Shown here piece by piece: positions 1-6,948 of a stretch of DNA of 12,147 bases (positions are counted from its first letter, which is position 1; each line of letters begins with the position of its first letter). The notes beneath the pieces were generated by a model. The model had not been told where the DNA came from, searched no databases, and worked only from the letters and a program-made list of their open reading frames with translations. The translations under genes were made by a program, and so were the position numbers. The DNA is from Comamonadaceae bacterium (GTDB taxonomy: Bacteria; Pseudomonadota; Gammaproteobacteria; Burkholderiales; Burkholderiaceae_C). The stretch is taken from contig CANBQX010000047.1 in assembly GCA_947371775.1 (NCBI GenBank), forward strand, positions 1 through 12,147, given 5' to 3'.

Positions 1-183
1 CTTCACGCCCGACACCCGCTGCGCGGCGGTCTCGGCGTTCCACTTTTCAAAGTAACTGCTGACGTGGCCAGTGAGGGTCACTATGCCCTCGTCCACTTCC
101 ACGCCCAGATGGGCGGATTGCACAGACGGCTCCCAATGCAATTCGGCCATGACGTCTTGCTGTAGTTGAATATCGGATTTCAT
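1..183 (-). CDS. BON-domain stress protein (OsmY-like), 3' end beyond window
   Basis: The first 61 codons are visible, from the ATG at 183 to the window edge. The protein starts MKSDIQLQQDVMAEL, then carries the BON signature: an acidic GVEVDEGIVTLTGHV stretch (about residues 29-43), followed by YFEKWNAETAAQRVSGVK. BON domains are small alpha/beta modules that bind phospholipid or the envelope surface, and family members such as OsmY are periplasmic osmotic-stress proteins. Proteins with this start often have two or three BON copies, so the full gene probably runs about 150-160 residues further to the left. No export signal is visible at this start; such cytoplasmic-looking BON proteins are common in Burkholderiales. 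An AGAGAG purine stretch lies 6 nt upstream and may be the ribosome site. The gene lies 65 nt downstream of the dehydrogenase on the same strand. Confidence 0.85.
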   Translation of the reverse strand, partial: MKSDIQLQQDVMAELHWEPSVQSAHLGVEVDEGIVTLTGHVSSYFEKWNAETAAQRVSGVK

Positions 184-248
184 GCGCGGTCTCTCTGAGG
201 GTTGTTGGGACATGTACTGTGCGTGCTGAGCGCCCAAGCGTCTGTGCG

Positions 249-998
249 TTAGCGCGCTAAATAGCCGCCGTCCACCGGAATAAAGGCACCGGTCACAAAC
301 GACGCCCGGTCAGAGGCCAGCCAGGCCACCAGCTCGGCCACTTCTTGCGGACGACCCAAACGCCCCAGTGCGTGGGCGGCGATCAAATGCGCGTTGGTGG
401 CTGGGTCGGCCTCCAAGGCCTTGACCATGGGGGTGTGAATAAACCCTGGCCCCACGGCGTTGATGCGCAGGCCTGCAGCGCCATATTCCCAGGCCGCCGT
501 TTGCGTGAGGCCAATCACCCCATGCTTGGCCGCCACATAGGCCGGCGACCGAGGCCCGCCTACGGCCCCAAGCACCGAAGCAATGTTGATGATGGAGCCC
601 TGCCCCTTGGGCAGCATGGCGGCGATTTGTGCCTGCATGCCGTAAAACACGCCACTTAAATTGATTTGAATGACCCGGTCCCACCCGTCCAGCGGATAGT
701 CGGCCGTGAGCGCACTGGGCCCGCCAATGCCCGCGCAGTTGCAGGCCACATCCAAGCGGCCGTAGTGTTCGAGGGTGGCTTGCACCAGGTGCTTGCAGTC
801 CGCCTCTAAACCCACATTGCAGGCAACCACCCAGGCCTCGCCACCCTGGGCTCGCACCAAGGCGGCGGTTTCATCGGCTTGGGGTTGGTTCAGGTCAGAC
901 ACCACCACTTTGGCACCCTCACGCGACAAGACCAGGGCCGTGGCCCGGCCAATGCCGGAGGACGCGCCGGTGACGATAGCAACTTTGTTTTTCAGCAT
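249..998 (-). CDS. Short-chain dehydrogenase/reductase (classical SDR)
   Basis: This is a 249-residue classical SDR, the usual family length. It has the cofactor loop TGASSGIG at residues 10-17, the NCAG motif at 87-90, Asn113 in QINLSG, and the catalytic triad Ser141, Tyr154 and Lys158 (YVAAK). Asp35 at the end of the second beta strand (VVVSDLN) suggests NAD(H) rather than NADP(H). The C-terminal VTGAFIPVDGG is the standard SDR ending. The reaction is oxidation of an alcohol or reduction of a keto group, but the substrate cannot be read from the sequence. A longer frame runs up to a TTG at 1058. The ATG at 998 is preferred because the protein then begins directly at the first beta strand (MLKNKVAIVTG) and has a GGAG ribosome site 9 nt upstream. 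It is probably cytoplasmic. Its neighbours give no pathway. Confidence 0.93.
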   Translation of the reverse strand: MLKNKVAIVTGASSGIGRATALVLSREGAKVVVSDLNQPQADETAALVRAQGGEAWVVACNVGLEADCKHLVQATLEHYGRLDVACNCAGIGGPSALTADYPLDGWDRVIQINLSGVFYGMQAQIAAMLPKGQGSIINIASVLGAVGGPRSPAYVAAKHGVIGLTQTAAWEYGAAGLRINAVGPGFIHTPMVKALEADPATNAHLIAAHALGRLGRPQEVAELVAWLASDRASFVTGAFIPVDGGYLAR

Positions 999-1007
999 AA
1001 AGAGGGG

Positions 1008-1011
1008 CTCC
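1008..1011 (-). promoter_or_regulatory. Ribosome binding site fixing the SDR start
   Basis: On the minus strand this reads GGAG, 9 nt before the ATG at 998. It decides for the 998 start over the TTG at 1058. Confidence 0.6.
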
Positions 1012-1082
1012 AAATGGAAGGTTGACAGCCAAGAAGCGGCCGGGTCTTGATTCTTCAATGCCGCACAAGCCCTGTCCGTTGC

Positions 1083-1712
1083 TTAGCGCACGTCAACTCC
1101 CAGCAAAAAAGAAAAGACCTGGTTTGCGGGTCGCGTTTCGGGCAGCACATAGACGATGCCGCCATGGGATCTAAGGGTGGGCATGACCAGTTGCTGAAAA
1201 AAGAGGGCAGGCACATTGATGCAGCCATAGGTAATGCGGTTGTCGAGCGGCGTAGCGCTGGCCAAGCGTTGGGCACGGTGCTCCTGCGGCAAACCCACGA
1301 TGGCGCGGTGCAGCGATAGGCCGCTGTCATAGTCCACCCACACCACCTCCTGCCCCTGCAGATTGAGCCCCAGATGGGATGCAAATCGCCCGTCCGGCGT
1401 GGTGCGTTCTTCCGGGCGAATGGATTCCAGTGCGCGTTCGCCAATTCCGGGCACCGAGTCATCACCCAGCGCCAGGCCGAGCAAGGCCGCTGATTGCCCC
1501 AGCGTGCGGCCTTGGGCCGTGAAAATCCAGACCCTGGCCTGCACTTTGTCCACCACCAAAAACGGCAAACCCTGGTTGTTGCCGCTTGCGACGACATGCA
1601 CCGCAAAATCTTGCACATTGGGGCCACGGCCTTGAAGGCTTGCGGCCACACCCGCTGCGGATAGGCCCCACAGGCACAAGGCGGCAAGTTCAAGGCAGGC
1701 AGATTGGCGCAT
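1083..1712 (-). CDS. L,D-transpeptidase (YkuD-like) family protein, exported
   Basis: A 209-residue protein with an N-terminal hydrophobic segment (residues about 8-24, ending GVAAS) that fits a Sec signal peptide. The C-terminal half holds T-Y-G-C-I-N (161-166), matching the [S/T]-x-G-C-[I/V]-[R/N] motif of the YkuD fold with nucleophile Cys164. An upstream His135 (LSLHRA) lies where the partner histidine is expected. YkuD enzymes form or edit peptidoglycan cross-links or attach proteins to the wall through diaminopimelate. Here the activity is inferred from the motif alone: Tyr replaces the common His before Gly-Cys, so specificity may differ. The ATG at 1712 is chosen; a TTG lies one codon earlier. 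It starts 15 nt after the stop of the collagen-like exoprotein, without a strong ribosome site, so it is probably co-transcribed with the TPS pair. Confidence 0.8.
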   Translation of the reverse strand: MRQSACLELAALCLWGLSAAGVAASLQGRGPNVQDFAVHVVASGNNQGLPFLVVDKVQARVWIFTAQGRTLGQSAALLGLALGDDSVPGIGERALESIRPEERTTPDGRFASHLGLNLQGQEVVWVDYDSGLSLHRAIVGLPQEHRAQRLASATPLDNRITYGCINVPALFFQQLVMPTLRSHGGIVYVLPETRPANQVFSFLLGVDVR

Positions 1713-1727
1713 CAAGGGCTGGCCTGG

Positions 1728-4484
1728 CTAATTGCGATCCTGCTTGGGGCGTTCGCTCGGTGCTGGCAGGGGCGGCAGAGGGTCAAGCTCCAGTGGGCTC
1801 TCCAAAACAATCGGCGCTAGCACTACCGGGGACTCTTGCGGGGCCATGGACAGGGGTGCTGCCAAAGGCACGGCAGGGGTGATCATTGCCAGTGGCTCAG
1901 CCACGCCAACATCACGCAGCACAGGCGCTGCGCTTGGAGAAATCTCAACACGCGTGACCGGCACCGCTTGTTCGGATTCCTGGAGGACTGAATCAGGCGT
2001 TTGTGGCGGCGCTGCGTCAGCAGCCCCAATCCATGCCGTGGCAGCACCGTCTTGGCCCGCAGCACCGGTTGCGCCAGTTGCCCCCGTCGCACCGGTTGCA
2101 CCCGTTGCCCCGGTTGCACCCGTTGCCCCGGTTGAGCCCGTCGCACCGGTTGCGCCCGTTGCACCCGTGCCGCCAAGGGAACCAACCGTGCCTTGTGGTC
2201 CCTGCGCACCGCTCGTGCCTGTCGCACCGCTCGCACCTGTCGCACCTGTCGCGCCTGTCGCTCCATTCGCGCCCTGAGCCCCATCCGTCCCATTGCTTCC
2301 ATTGCTTCCGTTGCTTCCGTTGCTTCCGTTGCTTCCGCTCGAACCAATGCTGCCCGTTGGGCCTGTCTCGCCTTGAGCGCCAACGGAGCCAAGCGCACCT
2401 TGCGGCCCCTGCGCGCCGGTCGCACCGGTCGCGCCGGTCGCACCGGGTGCACCGGGCTCTCCCGCAACGCCGGTATCACCCACAGCACCCTTTGCACCTA
2501 TCGCACCTGTTACACCTGTTGCACCTATCGCACCTGTTGCACCTGTTGCACCTGTCGCTCCATTCGTGCCCTGAGCCCCATCCGTCCCATTGCTTCCATT
2601 GCTTCCACTGGAACCGCTGCTACCCGGTGCCCCTGCATCTCCTTTGGCACCGTTGGAGCCATCTGACCCTTTGGCGCCGTCGGATCCCGGATCACCTCTG
2701 GGGCCGGCCGGGCCGGCTCCACCGGTGCTGCCAATTCCTCCGGTCGGGCCCGCCGCACCCTGCGGCCCTTGCGAGCCTGTAGCACCCGCACCACCGGTCG
2801 CACCGGCCGCACCCGTGGCTCCTGTCGCACCGGTCGCGCCCGTCGATCCGGTAGGCCCGGTGAAGGACACCCATTGAATCAAGTTCGCGCCCTTGGTGAG
2901 TGTGAAATTTCCCGTGTAATCCGTGCCCGCTGCGCCATAGGGCAGGTGTGTGGATACGAGCACGGTGGCCGTTGGCCCGGTCACCGCAGCCGAAGGGGTC
3001 TCTTTCGAAAACACCACCGTACCCAGGCTGCTTGAATCATTGCCCGCACTCAGCGTGACATTGCCATCCGTCGTGGTCAAGGCGGTATTCGTGACATTGA
3101 CGTTGCCTCCAGCCCACCAGGACATATCGCCATTGGTGGTGGTCACAGCGGTACGGGGGTGTTTTTCATCGCGAACCAGATTGATCGCACCGCTTGCGGT
3201 GGCCGTGACATTTCCACGCGTGGTGGTGATGGCTTCGAAGACATTCACATCACGGCCGGCGATCAGCGTTAACTTACCGCCTGTAGTAGTCACTGCGGCA
3301 TTCATAAAAACGTCGTTGACGGCATTCAGGGTGAGCGTGGTCGCGGCCGTCCACTCCAGCGCATCATTGACAAAGACATCACCTTTGCCCTCACGCAGGC
3401 GACCTTGGTCGCTGGTGATGGTGACATTGTTTCTGGTCAAGCTGTCGGAAAGCTCACTGGCCTTCATATCACCGTCGGTCTCTGAAATGGTGAAGTCCAT
3501 GGGGTCGATCAGCCACAAGCCCACTGTGCCGCGGGCAGCCGCCGTGCTGACCCACGCGGTGTCTGCAATGTGCACGTGCGCGGCAGACGTTTCGATGCTG
3601 CCGCCGTTGCCACCCATAGGCGCGGATGCATCGAGTTCGCCGCTCAGCGTGACGGTGCCCAATTCCATATCGCCCATCAGACGAATGTTGCCTTGGTGCT
3701 GTCCCAAGGTTTGCGCCCGAATAACGCCACTGTTGTTGACGGCACTTTGACTGCCCGAACCGGCGCCCAGCGCGGTGAGCAGCACCTGGCCACCGTCGGC
3801 CTGAATCAGGCCTGCGTTGTGCACCCAGGTGTCTGCCCCACCCCGCAGCACATGGAGGTTGACAAAACCGCCGTCCTTCACATTCAGGCCGATGGCAGTG
3901 GCACCTGCCAAGGTGGTGGCACCCAAGGGCGTCAAGATGCGTCCTTCATTGGCCACCCGACTTCCCAGCAGGGCGACAAAACCACCGGTGGGTGTGACGA
4001 TGTGCCCTTGGTTCAGCACCATCCCGCCGCCGCCAGAAAACTGGTAATCGCCCGTGGCAAATGACACCGACGTGGCATTCAGGGCTGAGGCCACCAACCC
4101 CCCCACGTTCACCGATGCGCCGCTGCCGAACACAATGCCGTTGGGGTTGATCAAAAACACATTGCCGTTGGCGCTCAAGCGCCCCAGGATGCTGGAGGGA
4201 TCGGTACCAAGCACCTGGTTCACCGCCACCGAGCGGCTGCTGGGTTGAATGAATTGCACCGTCTCCGTCGCCCCAATGTTGAAGCTGGACCAGGCAATGG
4301 TGGTGTTGGCGCTGCTTTGGGTGATGGTGGTGGTGCCTGGCACGGTGCTGATAGTGGCGGTTCCGCTGCTGACCACACCACCCGCGGGTGCCGCGACTGC
4401 GGGCTCGCTCCAAGCCAAAAACAGCGCAGCCGCCATGGCGTTGAGCACAAACAAACCGCAGGAATAGGCGGTGATTTTCATCAT
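1728..4484 (-). CDS. Two-partner secretion exoprotein (TpsA, FHA-type) with long collagen-like domain
   Basis: 918 residues from the ATG at 4484; a GTG at 4499 would add five. Order of domains: signal peptide ending AVA/AP near residue 31; TPS (haemagglutination-activity) domain about 32-150 with the hallmark LINPNGIVFG (NPNGI at 113-117); a beta-helical filamentous part to about 540, with the WLIDP motif (324-328) typical of TPS adhesins and Thr-rich repeats of TTTxGN type; 91 uninterrupted Gly-X-Y triplets (543-815), mainly GAT and GSN; then a Pro/Ala/Val/Leu-rich tail (816-918) with no LPXTG, barrel or other anchor. The TPS domain should direct export through the adjacent TpsB pore, so the collagen should end up at the surface or in the medium. 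Adhesion, biofilm or fibre formation is likely but inferred. The start has no clear ribosome site and lies about 20 nt after tpsB, suggesting translational coupling. Confidence 0.9.
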   Translation of the reverse strand: MMKITAYSCGLFVLNAMAAALFLAWSEPAVAAPAGGVVSSGTATISTVPGTTTITQSSANTTIAWSSFNIGATETVQFIQPSSRSVAVNQVLGTDPSSILGRLSANGNVFLINPNGIVFGSGASVNVGGLVASALNATSVSFATGDYQFSGGGGMVLNQGHIVTPTGGFVALLGSRVANEGRILTPLGATTLAGATAIGLNVKDGGFVNLHVLRGGADTWVHNAGLIQADGGQVLLTALGAGSGSQSAVNNSGVIRAQTLGQHQGNIRLMGDMELGTVTLSGELDASAPMGGNGGSIETSAAHVHIADTAWVSTAAARGTVGLWLIDPMDFTISETDGDMKASELSDSLTRNNVTITSDQGRLREGKGDVFVNDALEWTAATTLTLNAVNDVFMNAAVTTTGGKLTLIAGRDVNVFEAITTTRGNVTATASGAINLVRDEKHPRTAVTTTNGDMSWWAGGNVNVTNTALTTTDGNVTLSAGNDSSSLGTVVFSKETPSAAVTGPTATVLVSTHLPYGAAGTDYTGNFTLTKGANLIQWVSFTGPTGSTGATGATGATGAAGATGGAGATGSQGPQGAAGPTGGIGSTGGAGPAGPRGDPGSDGAKGSDGSNGAKGDAGAPGSSGSSGSNGSNGTDGAQGTNGATGATGATGAIGATGVTGAIGAKGAVGDTGVAGEPGAPGATGATGATGAQGPQGALGSVGAQGETGPTGSIGSSGSNGSNGSNGSNGSNGTDGAQGANGATGATGATGASGATGTSGAQGPQGTVGSLGGTGATGATGATGSTGATGATGATGATGATGATGATGAAGQDGAATAWIGAADAAPPQTPDSVLQESEQAVPVTRVEISPSAAPVLRDVGVAEPLAMITPAVPLAAPLSMAPQESPVVLAPIVLESPLELDPLPPLPAPSERPKQDRN
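2233..2309. repeat. Direct repeat copy A (77 bp, inside collagen tract)
   Basis: Matches 2530-2606 with 4 mismatches in 77 positions by eye. On the minus strand it encodes the block ...GSNGSNGTDGAQG followed by GAT-type triplets. It is evidence of an in-frame internal duplication of the collagen region. Confidence 0.85.
2292..2336. repeat. Five tandem 9-nt units coding Gly-Ser-Asn
   Basis: On the plus strand five head-to-tail units read ATTGCTTCC (2) then GTTGCTTCC (3), coding GSN five times on the minus strand. The corresponding place in the duplicated block (2589-2606) has two. The unit is a multiple of three, so gain or loss changes protein length without a frameshift. Confidence 0.9.
2530..2606. 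repeat. Direct repeat copy B (77 bp, inside collagen tract)
   Basis: Second copy of the block at 2233-2309, offset by 297 bp. 297 is a multiple of 9, so the Gly-X-Y phase is kept. The GSN run that follows it has only two 9-nt units, against five in copy A. Confidence 0.85.
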
Positions 4485-4505
4485 GTCGGTGTTGAACACA
4501 GCGGG

Positions 4506-6188
4506 CTAGAAGTAACGGGTGGCTTGCAGCCACATACGGTCATTGGCATCGGGCGCAGAACGCGCTGCCTCGTCGCCCAGCTTGTGGGCATAGACCACGC
4601 GCACTGCAAATTTGTTGCTCGCCGACCAATGCAAGCCCAGACCCGCAGCGCTCAAGTGGCGCTGGTTGGGGTCGGCAGACCAGGGGTTTTTGTTGAGCGT
4701 GACGCTGCCGGTGTCCAGGAAGGCAAAGCCTTGCATGACCCCATGCGCAGGCTGCAGGGCATGCGCAAGCAGCCAACGGGCTTCAACGGCCAGCACATAG
4801 CCCTCGTCGCCATAGGCCTCGCCCTCGGGGTAGGCGCGCACCGCGGACATGCCGCCGAGCTCCATCTTCTCGGAGGCGTCCAAATTCTTGGAGGCCCACT
4901 GCCCATTCACCGAGGCCGATAACTGCAGAGAAGGGCTCAGGTTTTGCACGCGACTGACCATGAAGCTGAGCTTGCCAAAGCTGCCGTTGGCCTGCACGGT
5001 TGTGGCGTCCAGCGCGCGCGCGGCGGCGGTCTGGATATTGAGCTCGCCCCGTGAGTAGACCAAGCTGAAAGCACTCACACCACCGGCCCCCCAACTCTCG
5101 TGGCGGTCACCTGAGACGCCGAGCGCTGCGACATGCGCCGATTTTTCGGTGAGGGATGACACGGAATCGAGCCGGTCCACAAAGCGCCTGCTGTCAAAAC
5201 TTGCGCTTGCGAGCAGATTGGCGTCGCGCGAGTGCGCCAACGGGTAGCTGCCGAAAAACCCCAGGGTTCGGGCGGTGCCGTTGGCCATCAGGCTCTCAAA
5301 TTCCTGCCCCAGGGTGTATTCCATGTCGCTGTAGGCCACGCCGACGCGGGCCTGGCCGATTTGCAACTGGTAGGCCGCGCGCACATAGTTCAAGCCTTGG
5401 CCCGAGGTCTGCACGCGAAGGCTTGCCAGATCGCCCTCCCCGCTGGGTTCGTTCAAAAAAATGCTGGCCCCGACACGCACCGCACCGGTGTAGTAGTTGC
5501 CCGCGTTATCTGCATCTACGCTGCCCGTTACCCGTCGCGTGGGATAGACGTCCAGCAGCAGGTCGCTGGTGCCGAACGAAGTGCCCGGCACCAGTGCCGA
5601 CGTGATTTGCACACCCGGCAGGTCGGACAACAACAGCAGCGTGGAATCCAATACCTCGCTTTGCACCACATCGCCCGGCTGAATGTTTTGCAACAAGTCT
5701 GACAGTAGGCCTGCTGACACATGCGACTGGTTGCGCACCAGGACCTGGCCATAGTGGCCTTCGGCAAGGCGGATAGAGATCGTCACCTCTCCATCGCTCA
5801 CGTCCTGGGGCGCAAGAATGGCCTGCGCAACCGGATAACCGCGGATCTGGTAATAGCGCTCCATGCGGCTGGCCAAGGCCTGCAAATCAGAGAGCGAGTA
5901 GCTCTGACCCGGCACAAATCCGCTCACTGCGACCAGCGTCTGCGCGGAAAAAACGCTGGCGCCCTCAATCCGCAGACGCTGCACCACCAGTTTTCGATCG
6001 GTTTGCGTGGCGCCAGCGTTGCTCGACAGCACTTTGGGTCGTTCAAGTTCCAACACCGGCAAGGGAGGCGGACGTTCGCCGCCAGGTGCCGACGGGAGCA
6101 AAGTACCGGCCGATGGGATGGGTGGCGCCGCATGCACGGCAGAGGCGCAAGCGAGCAAGGCAGCAAACAGGGAGTAGCAATTTTTCAC
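4506..6188 (-). CDS. Two-partner secretion outer-membrane pore TpsB (ShlB/FhaC/HecB family)
   Basis: 560 residues, the usual TpsB size. A signal peptide (1-20, ending AVHA/AP) is followed by a Pro-rich linker (about 25-50), a first POTRA domain (about 68-143, VVQRLRIEGASVFSAQTL to ISIRLAEG), a second POTRA region (about 145-215) and a 16-stranded barrel region (about 220-560). The conserved extracellular-loop L6 motif appears as VRAYPEGE (450-457) with Arg451. The protein ends in aromatic Phe560 (TRYF), as expected for assembly by the BAM complex. The role is to export the adjacent TpsA from periplasm to surface. The start is GTG at 6188: no ATG occurs in frame after the upstream stop and no strong ribosome site is visible. 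It heads the operon with the exoprotein and the transpeptidase-like gene. Confidence 0.93.
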   Translation of the reverse strand: MKNCYSLFAALLACASAVHAAPPIPSAGTLLPSAPGGERPPPLPVLELERPKVLSSNAGATQTDRKLVVQRLRIEGASVFSAQTLVAVSGFVPGQSYSLSDLQALASRMERYYQIRGYPVAQAILAPQDVSDGEVTISIRLAEGHYGQVLVRNQSHVSAGLLSDLLQNIQPGDVVQSEVLDSTLLLLSDLPGVQITSALVPGTSFGTSDLLLDVYPTRRVTGSVDADNAGNYYTGAVRVGASIFLNEPSGEGDLASLRVQTSGQGLNYVRAAYQLQIGQARVGVAYSDMEYTLGQEFESLMANGTARTLGFFGSYPLAHSRDANLLASASFDSRRFVDRLDSVSSLTEKSAHVAALGVSGDRHESWGAGGVSAFSLVYSRGELNIQTAAARALDATTVQANGSFGKLSFMVSRVQNLSPSLQLSASVNGQWASKNLDASEKMELGGMSAVRAYPEGEAYGDEGYVLAVEARWLLAHALQPAHGVMQGFAFLDTGSVTLNKNPWSADPNQRHLSAAGLGLHWSASNKFAVRVVYAHKLGDEAARSAPDANDRMWLQATRYF

Positions 6189-6209
6189 ACCGTCATCTTT
6201 GCGCTTGGC

Positions 6210-6242
6210 GTCTGCGTTGTCGGTGTCTCAGCGCACGCAGAC
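6210..6242. repeat. Inverted repeat in divergent intergenic region
   Basis: GTCTGCGT (6210-6217) and ACGCAGAC (6235-6242) are perfect 8-bp inverted arms separated by 17 nt, 22-54 nt upstream of the tpsB GTG. It could be an operator or a 5'-leader hairpin of the tps transcript. Function unknown. Confidence 0.4.
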
Positions 6243-6264
6243 AGGGTGTGTCAGCGCACAGACC
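6228..6264. promoter_or_regulatory. Direct repeat pair, possible operator
   Basis: TCAGCGCAC starts at 6228 and again at 6251. Both copies run into a CAGAC-like end, and the spacing of 23 bp is about two helical turns. The pair sits between the divergent tps and metal-ATPase operons, so a shared regulator could bind here. No known site is recognised. Confidence 0.3.
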
Positions 6265-6306
6265 TTTGCGGGCCGGATCACTAAGGTCGCCCTACAGAGT
6301 CAGACC

Positions 6307-6335
6307 TTGGCTCTGGTGCGCAATTGGCGTATAGA
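6307..6335 (+). promoter_or_regulatory. Predicted sigma70-type promoter of the metal-ATPase operon
   Basis: TTGGCT (-35, 6307-6312) and TATAGA (-10, 6330-6335) are separated by 17 nt. Transcription would start near 6342, just before the ribosome site at 6344, giving a very short leader. This supports the GTG at 6354 rather than the TTG at 6324 as start, because 6324 would lie upstream of the transcript. Confidence 0.5.
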
Positions 6336-6343
6336 AACTGTCT

Positions 6344-6348
6344 GGAGA
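6344..6348 (+). promoter_or_regulatory. Ribosome binding site deciding the GTG start
   Basis: GGAGA at 6344-6348, with GGAG ending 6 nt before the GTG at 6354. Confidence 0.6.
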
Positions 6349-6353
6349 AACCC

Positions 6354-6935
6354 GTGGTCACAAAAATCGAATCCCCCGCAAGCAAAAAACCACGCAAGAC
6401 CCGCACCGCCCGCAGTACCGTCGCGTCTGCAAGCGCCGTTCCCGCACCCATCCGCCGTCCCCGTCGTGTTGCAAGCAAAGTCAACACCATTGAAGACGCG
6501 GCTTATGCGCCGGTACAGCGCGACAAACCCCAGAGTGCCCCAGGCCAGGCTACCAAAGAAGGCATTGGCCACTTGATGGCACGTGGCAAGGACATGGTGT
6601 CGGGCGACGCCGCGTCGATTGCCACGACAGCCGCCATCGTGGTGGGGGCGGCGATGATTGAGGTGGAGTTGATACCCGGGCTCATCATCGGTGCGGGCGC
6701 CATTTTGTTGGGCAAGTTTTTTCCAGAAATGGGGAGCTATGTGCGCCCCGCCATCAAAGGGGCCATTCGCGCCGGGTTCTTCATGACCCAAAAGGCGCGC
6801 GAGGTCATGGCAGAGACCACGGAGCAAATGCACGACTTGGTCGCCGAAGTCGTGATTGAGCAAGCGCAATCAGCGGCGACGCCCAAGTCGACCAGCGCAG
6901 CACGTGCCCCAACCGGCGCACCCGCCAGTTTGTAA
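6354..6935 (+). CDS. DUF5132-like small membrane protein with basic N-terminal tail
   Basis: 193 residues from GTG at 6354 (GGAG 6 nt upstream). Three parts are visible. Residues 1-60 are a Lys/Arg/Pro/Ala-rich, probably disordered tail. Residues about 86-122 are two short hydrophobic, Gly/Ala-rich stretches (TTAAIVVGAAMIE and IPGLIIGAGAILLGKFFP). Residues about 129-172 form an amphipathic, coiled-coil-like helix (AIKGAIRAGFFMTQKAREVMAETTEQM) ending acidic. The hydrophobic-plus-helix layout resembles DUF5132 proteins as I recall them; that match needs a profile search. It is the first gene of a tight operon with a HMA_2-like protein and a P1B-type ATPase, so a structural or scaffolding role in a metal-handling membrane system is plausible. 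There is no enzyme motif. Confidence 0.75.
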   Translation: MVTKIESPASKKPRKTRTARSTVASASAVPAPIRRPRRVASKVNTIEDAAYAPVQRDKPQSAPGQATKEGIGHLMARGKDMVSGDAASIATTAAIVVGAAMIEVELIPGLIIGAGAILLGKFFPEMGSYVRPAIKGAIRAGFFMTQKAREVMAETTEQMHDLVAEVVIEQAQSAATPKSTSAARAPTGAPASL

Positions 6936-6948
6936 GGTGCCGACCGGC

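Larger units (their letters stand above)
2040..2858 (-). repeat. Collagen-like Gly-X-Y coding repeat tract
   Basis: An 819-bp tract encodes 91 consecutive Gly-X-Y triplets without an interruption. Gly-Ala-Thr dominates, with Gly-Ser-Asn clusters and scattered GPQ, GPT, GDP, GEP and GAK triplets. Thr in the Y position is common in bacterial collagens such as Bacillus BclA, where it can carry sugar. Charged triplets are few. The repetitive DNA makes assembly errors and length variation plausible here. Confidence 0.95.

Noticed and set aside
1055..1693. Second minus-strand frame of 212 residues overlapping the transpeptidase-like gene
   Set aside because: It is rich in Trp, Arg and Cys with no domain. 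The overlapping frame at 1083-1712 has a signal peptide and the T-Y-G-C-I-N motif.
2040..2858. CRISPR array, because of many short repeats
   Set aside because: The repeats are 3- to 9-nt codon units without unique spacers of constant length, and they lie in frame inside a clear collagen-like gene.
1732..2877. Long plus-strand open frames rich in Pro-Val-Ala or His-Arg across 1732-2877
   Set aside because: They are mirror readings of the Gly-Ala-Thr and Gly-Ser-Asn codons of the collagen tract on the minus strand. The repetitive GC-rich DNA keeps all frames open; none has a ribosome site or a recognisable domain.
4499..4499. GTG at 4499 as the exoprotein start
   Set aside because: It would add five residues before the signal peptide and lacks a ribosome site. 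The ATG at 4484 (or the next ATG at 4481) gives a normal signal peptide, but this choice is not firm.
6300..6869. Minus-strand frame of 189 residues over the DUF5132-like gene
   Set aside because: The plus frame has a promoter, a ribosome site, membrane segments and operon spacing. The minus frame is Asp/Gly/His-rich with no support.
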